In this document: in pieces, positions 59,358-64,000 of the stretch
Numbering within the stretch: position 1 is the stretch's first letter
Layout of the letters: each line of letters opens with the position of its first letter
Assembly: GCA_022774755.1 (NCBI GenBank)
Contig: JALFLK010000021.1
Span: 1-64,000, forward strand
DNA from: a bacterium
GTDB lineage: Bacteria; Bacillota; Clostridia; Oscillospirales; Acutalibacteraceae
Length of the DNA: 64,000 nucleotides
Direction of reading: 5' to 3'
Position numbers and translations under genes: made by a program
Notes under the pieces: generated by a model
Told to the model about the DNA's origin: nothing
Databases searched by the model: none
Seen by the model: the letters and a program-made list of their open reading frames with translations, nothing else

Positions 59358-59515
59358 AAATTCACCTTCTTTCGGTTGCCACTATTATTTTGCGGAGTTT
59401 AGGTGTATAATATAGTGGTAATATATTTTTCTGTCTAATTTTGTTTGTGAATTGCATTTGATTTAAGACTTTATGATTTTTTTTCATTTATTTTACTCAT
59501 TTGTATGGAGGAAGT

Positions 59516-61858
59516 ATGGATAAGGAAAAAATTTTGCAAATGGGCTTAACATACCGGCAGGTCAGGGAAAGAATTGATTCCGGTAAGGTGAATGTTGACG
59601 CTACTGTACCCACAAAATCCGTTAAAAGAATTTGCTATGAAAATATCGTTACTCTGTTTAACATTATAAATATTATTTTGTTTGTGTTGCTAATCCTTGT
59701 TGGCTCATACAAAAATATGCTTTTTATGGGTGTAGTCGTTTGTAATACTGCAATCGGAATAATTCAGGAGATTCGCTCCAAACGCTCGGTAGATAAGCTT
59801 TCTATCCTTGTTTCTAAAAAAGTAACCGCCGTTCGTGAAGGTGATGAAACAAATATAGATGTTGAAGATATTGTTTTAGACGATATAATTTTGCTGAAAA
59901 GAGGTAGTCAGATTCCCTCGGACTGTGTAGTTGTTTCCGGCGAGTGCAATATAAATGAAAGCTTGCTGACCGGAGAATCCGATTTGATTTTAAAAAAATG
60001 CGGTGACCAACTTTATTCGGGCAGTTTCGTTTCTTCGGGAGAATGTTACGCAAGGGTAAACAGAGTGGGCAACGACAATTTTGCATCAAAGATTAACCGT
60101 GAAGCTAAATACATAAAAAAAGTAAATTCCGAAATTATGACAACCCTGAAAAAAATTATCAAGGTTTGTTCAATTATTATTTTCCCTGTGGGCGGTTTGC
60201 TGTTTTCCGCAAAATTCTTTTTCTTTAAAAACGGCCTTTACGATTCGGTTGTCAGCACAGTTGGCGCACTTATCGGAATGATTCCCGAGGGACTTGTGCT
60301 TTTAACAAGCTCCGTGCTTGCTGTATCGGTAATAAGGCTTTCAAGGAGCAAGGTGCTTGTTCAGGAGCTGTATTGCATAGAAACTCTTGCAAGGGTTGAT
60401 GTTCTGTGTCTTGATAAAACAGGAACAATTACCTGTGACGAGATGGAAGTGACAAAGGTTATTCCATTTGTTGACGATAATGAAAAGATTGAAATTGCGC
60501 TTTCGTCGGTTTCTAAGTATTCCGAGGATGATAATTCCACCATTAAGTCAATCAGAGAATATTGCAGGGATTTTAAAAGCATTAAGCCCCAATACTCAAT
60601 TCCTTTTTCCTCCGAGAAAAAATGGTCAGGCGCTGTTTTTGAAGATGGCTTTTCATATATAATAGGTGCGGCGGAGTTTATTTTAAAAGACAGAGAGCGG
60701 TTTGCTGACGTATTCAATACTATTTCGGCTGTTGATGAGCCTGTAAGAATTTTGCTTCTTGCCGGAATAGACAGTAAAATAAATGGAGATTTTGACAGTA
60801 ACGAGGTTAAGCCTCTTGCGCTTGTGCTTATTCGGGATAAAATCAGAAGCAATGCAAAACAAACCATCAGCTATTTTAGCGAGCAGGGAGTAAACCTTAA
60901 GGTTATTTCCGGTGACGGTGTAAATACCGTGTGCAATATAGCAAAAGAGGCGGGGATTCCCGGCGCCGAAAAAGCGGTTGACGCTACAACTCTTAAAACT
61001 GACGAAAGCATTGAAGACGCCTGCGATAAATATAATGTTTTCGGTCGTGTTACCCCTAATCAAAAGAAACAGCTAATACTTGCCCTTAAGAAAAAGGGAC
61101 ATACCGTTGCGATGACAGGTGACGGAGTGAATGATGTTCTTGCACTAAAAGAAGCAGACTGCTCCGTTGCAATGGCGGCAGGAAGCGAGGCCGCAAGGAA
61201 TGTATCACAACTTGTCCTTATAAATAACGATTTTTCTTCAATGCCCAAGGTTGTAGCCGAGGGACGGCGAACAATCAATAACATCCAGCGCAGTGCGTCA
61301 CTGTTTTTGGTTAAGACAATATATTCTATTGTGTTGGCAGTTATTTTTATATTCCTTAGCTCGTCTTATCCGTTCCAGCCTATACAGCTTTCGTTTTTGG
61401 GCGGACTTACGATAGGATTACCGTCATTTGTGCTTGCTCTTCAGCCTAATAAAGACAGAATAAAGGGCAGATTTTTTGTTAATGTAATTTCAAGGTCAAT
61501 TCCGGGAGCCTTGTGCACTATCGGCTCAATACTTGCCGTAACATTTATTGGCGGGTCTTTGGGCTTTTCGTCAGAAGAAGTTTCAACAATGGCTGTTTAT
61601 ATGACTGCTGTAATCGGTGTTATGATGGTAATAAGGCTTTCGATTCCGTATAACGGCTTACGAACAGCCTTGCTATGCGTTATAATCAGCGGTCTTTTAC
61701 TGGGATTTGTCCTTCTCGATAATCTTTTGTCCATTGTTCCGCTGGATGCTTTCCAATATATATTTTTGGGAATTCTGACCATTATATCGGTAGTGGTGTT
61801 TAATGTGCTTTATACGGTAATCGAAAAGAACGCTTTTGTTAAATACGGAAACAGGTGA
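59516..61858 (+). CDS. HAD-IC family P-type ATPase (cation-translocating)
   Basis: 'LTGESDLILKK', 'VDVLCLDKTGTITCDEM', 'VAMTGDGVNDVLALKEADCSVAM'; ATG 59516 with RBS ggaggaag. Confidence 0.92.
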   Translation: MDKEKILQMGLTYRQVRERIDSGKVNVDATVPTKSVKRICYENIVTLFNIINIILFVLLILVGSYKNMLFMGVVVCNTAIGIIQEIRSKRSVDKLSILVSKKVTAVREGDETNIDVEDIVLDDIILLKRGSQIPSDCVVVSGECNINESLLTGESDLILKKCGDQLYSGSFVSSGECYARVNRVGNDNFASKINREAKYIKKVNSEIMTTLKKIIKVCSIIIFPVGGLLFSAKFFFFKNGLYDSVVSTVGALIGMIPEGLVLLTSSVLAVSVIRLSRSKVLVQELYCIETLARVDVLCLDKTGTITCDEMEVTKVIPFVDDNEKIEIALSSVSKYSEDDNSTIKSIREYCRDFKSIKPQYSIPFSSEKKWSGAVFEDGFSYIIGAAEFILKDRERFADVFNTISAVDEPVRILLLAGIDSKINGDFDSNEVKPLALVLIRDKIRSNAKQTISYFSEQGVNLKVISGDGVNTVCNIAKEAGIPGAEKAVDATTLKTDESIEDACDKYNVFGRVTPNQKKQLILALKKKGHTVAMTGDGVNDVLALKEADCSVAMAAGSEAARNVSQLVLINNDFSSMPKVVAEGRRTINNIQRSASLFLVKTIYSIVLAVIFIFLSSSYPFQPIQLSFLGGLTIGLPSFVLALQPNKDRIKGRFFVNVISRSIPGALCTIGSILAVTFIGGSLGFSSEEVSTMAVYMTAVIGVMMVIRLSIPYNGLRTALLCVIISGLLLGFVLLDNLLSIVPLDAFQYIFLGILTIISVVVFNVLYTVIEKNAFVKYGNR

Positions 61859-61862
61859 TTTT

Positions 61863-62306
61863 ATGGTAATTATGTATGATTGCACTCTGGATGAATTTAA
61901 GAGTAAATTCAGCAAAGAAGCTAAAAATTATAAATCGGATAAATACGATATTTGCGGTGAAATCCAAGACGACGAAATCAGCCTGAAAGCTGTGAGAAAA
62001 ATTCCGGTAAGCTACAGTACGTTCATCAAATGGCGTTTTGAGGGAACTGTTTGTCAGGAGAACGGCTCAGTAAAGGTTGAAGGTGCTTTTAAGCCTGATG
62101 TTTTAAGGACTCTGCTTTTAATAGCGTTGTTTATTGCGGCGGCGGTAACCCTTGCGTTTTATATCGTCACCGGCAAAAGCCTTGGCATTATGTTGCCTCC
62201 GATAATAATAATCTCTGCGTTAGCCGTACTGTTTACAATGTACTGTGTTATAGGAAAAAAGGAAAAAACATTGCTTACTGATTTTATGTATGATATTCAA
62301 CAGTAG
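61863..62306 (+). CDS. Hypothetical membrane protein
   Basis: Open frame with two TM segments, adjacent to the P-type ATPase; no family recognised. Confidence 0.65.
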   Translation: MVIMYDCTLDEFKSKFSKEAKNYKSDKYDICGEIQDDEISLKAVRKIPVSYSTFIKWRFEGTVCQENGSVKVEGAFKPDVLRTLLLIALFIAAAVTLAFYIVTGKSLGIMLPPIIIISALAVLFTMYCVIGKKEKTLLTDFMYDIQQ

Positions 62307-62327
62307 TTTTATACAATATATAGTTTT

Positions 62328-62360
62328 ACTCCGTTCGATTCAGATTGAACGGAGTTTTGC
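62328..62360 (+). terminator. Intrinsic terminator
   Basis: ACTCCGTTC...GAACGGAGT plus tttt. Confidence 0.75.
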
Positions 62361-62756
62361 TTTTAATGCCAGTATTTAAGGAGTTTTTTTGGCTGTTTTA
62401 TTAAAAGTTACAATTTGTAATCAATATAATTCTTGCAGTAGAAAAATACAAATTTTGGATTTTTTATGAATTGTACAAATTCGGGGGTGCTTCTTTAGTC
62501 AAAACGAAAATGCAATAGTAAAAGTGAACAAATAATAAGCATTTTGCTTATACATATTGACGAAATTATTTTCTGATACAGAAAAAACAAAAGATATTTA
62601 ATTCTAAATTGGAAGTTACGATTTTGTAAAATAAATATAAAAATTGAATTATAATTGACGAAAAGTTATTCCAATGATATAATTATCACAAATTAAATTT
62701 GTTTGATTTAAGTTTTATGTACAAATAGACAGACATACAGATTTGGAGTTCTCACT

Positions 62757-63581
62757 ATGACGGATGATAAAATTACCGAGTTCAACAGCGAATATGAAGA
62801 CGCAGGGGTAATCGAAAAGCTAAAGAAGAAAATGAAGCTGAAAGCAAGCGTAATGATTTTGATTATTGCGCTTCTTGCGCTTGGAACAGGTACTTTGGCT
62901 TGGTTTACCCTTAATAGCTTTTCTGCTGTTGACAGTCTTGAAATGACAATCGGTACCGGCGCTGAGCTTCGAGTTTCAACCGAAAATCATGGCACGGATT
63001 TGGAACTGTATACAAAAGAGATTACAAATGAAATGATAAATGAGTATCTGAAAAACTACGATACTTCTCTTGATAAGATAGAGCTTGATCCTCTCACATC
63101 GGACAAGGGTATTGAGTTTTTCACCCAGGCAGGAACAAAGAGAACTGCAAACACAGGCGGATATCTTGAGTTTCCTATATGGTTTATTGCTACTAAAGAA
63201 ATGTATGTTCACCTTACTTCCGATAATACTGCAAACGATAAGGACGACGGAACTAAGGTTACTACAACAGAAACAGGAGCAAAGGCAGACGTTGTTAATT
63301 GCCCCCGAGTTTCATTTGAAGAAGAAGGAACAACAAGGATTTATGAGCCTAATATAAGTACTCCCGTGGCGGGGCAAACAACCTTTGATATTCCTACGCC
63401 TATGAAGTACACAGACAATACCCGTCTTTTCCATTTAGACAAGCTGACGCCTAAAAAGATTATGGTAAGGCTTTGGGTTGAGGGTGAAGATCCACAGTGC
63501 GATGATGATGTTCAGAACGCACAACTCACAGTTGCTCTTTGCTTTATGGGTACAGACGAAAATAACGAAGCAATAGCTTAA
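62757..63581 (+). CDS. SipW-dependent-type signal peptide-containing surface/secreted protein
   Basis: 'KASVMILIIALLALGTGTLAWFTLNSFSAVDSLEMTIGTG' resembles TasA/SipW-type signal region. Confidence 0.65.
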   Translation: MTDDKITEFNSEYEDAGVIEKLKKKMKLKASVMILIIALLALGTGTLAWFTLNSFSAVDSLEMTIGTGAELRVSTENHGTDLELYTKEITNEMINEYLKNYDTSLDKIELDPLTSDKGIEFFTQAGTKRTANTGGYLEFPIWFIATKEMYVHLTSDNTANDKDDGTKVTTTETGAKADVVNCPRVSFEEEGTTRIYEPNISTPVAGQTTFDIPTPMKYTDNTRLFHLDKLTPKKIMVRLWVEGEDPQCDDDVQNAQLTVALCFMGTDENNEAIA

Positions 63582-63632
63582 TTATAAACATAGTATTAAA
63601 AACGTGAAAGATGAATTCAGGAGGGATTAAAA

Positions 63633-64000
63633 TTGTTTAATAAAAAGGCAAAAAAAGAAGAACAGTTTACTCCTAATGATTTAACCAAGCTTAATAATAA
63701 AGAAAACAAAGAAGCGTTAAAGGGAAAAGGAATCTTTCAGCGTTTTTCTGCAAGAAGAAGCTCTGAAGAACTAACAACCGTACAAAAATGGAAACGGCGC
63801 AGTTTTTGGACATTGGTTGCTCTTGTTATCATTCTTTTAATTATGTTTATTATTTCTATGCTTATTTCTCAGTACGGCGACCTGGTAATCAGCATTGAAA
63901 GAGGAGCCAGAGGAAAAGGCATAACCGTAAGCGAAACAGAAAATTTAGCTGACGGTGTTACTATTCTGAGCGCACCTAAAGCTCCTGAGGTAACGAATAT
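63633..64000 (+). CDS. Hypothetical single-TM protein, 3' truncated by window edge
   Basis: RBS caggagggattaaaa TTG; frame open to window end: MFNKKAKKEEQFTPNDLTKLNNKENKEALKGKGIFQRFSARRSSEELTTVQKWKRRSFWTLVALVIILLIMFIISMLISQYGDLVISIERGARGKG...; absent from the ORF track. Confidence 0.7.
   Translation, partial: MFNKKAKKEEQFTPNDLTKLNNKENKEALKGKGIFQRFSARRSSEELTTVQKWKRRSFWTLVALVIILLIMFIISMLISQYGDLVISIERGARGKGITVSETENLADGVTILSAPKAPEVTN

Overview
This window comes from a Firmicutes (Clostridia-like) chromosome. Assignments are by reading protein motifs and gene order; no searches were run. Positions 1 to about 13,650 are accessory: the 3' end of one element carrying a TrlF/RecF-like AAA ATPase, followed by an apparently complete integrative mobilizable element at about 722-13539. 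That element carries an XRE repressor, xis, tyrosine integrase, MobC-like protein, Rep-like ATPase, MobV/Pre relaxase and TnpV. Its cargo is a minus-strand operon of AbiEi, AbiEii, a giant DUF4011-type helicase/Vsr-like nuclease and a small frameshifted ORF. From about 13.7 kb the window is core chromosome: SDR, CLC, tmcAL, ackA, Ser/Thr kinase, GntR-ABC operon, M16 peptidase pair, lgt, folD, rplU-prp-rpmA-obg, rpsF-ssb-rpsR, pyrE, radC, uvrB, a type II topoisomerase pair, secG, a purine operon, copA, spo0A-spoIVB, a P-type ATPase and a SipW-type surface protein. Main leads: (1) the AbiE plus helicase-Vsr plus small ORF operon; (2) two attachment junctions with near-identical geometry but swapped arm repeats (TGATAAC versus TGGCAAC), suggesting element accretion; (3) a run of perfect hairpins before the relaxase, a candidate oriT; (4) an in-frame internal Shine-Dalgarno and ATG in copA that could yield a free 68-aa CopZ; (5) a roughly 90-bp intergenic repeat family in three copies upstream of pyrE and purE; (6) an unassigned structured leader upstream of a YitT gene.
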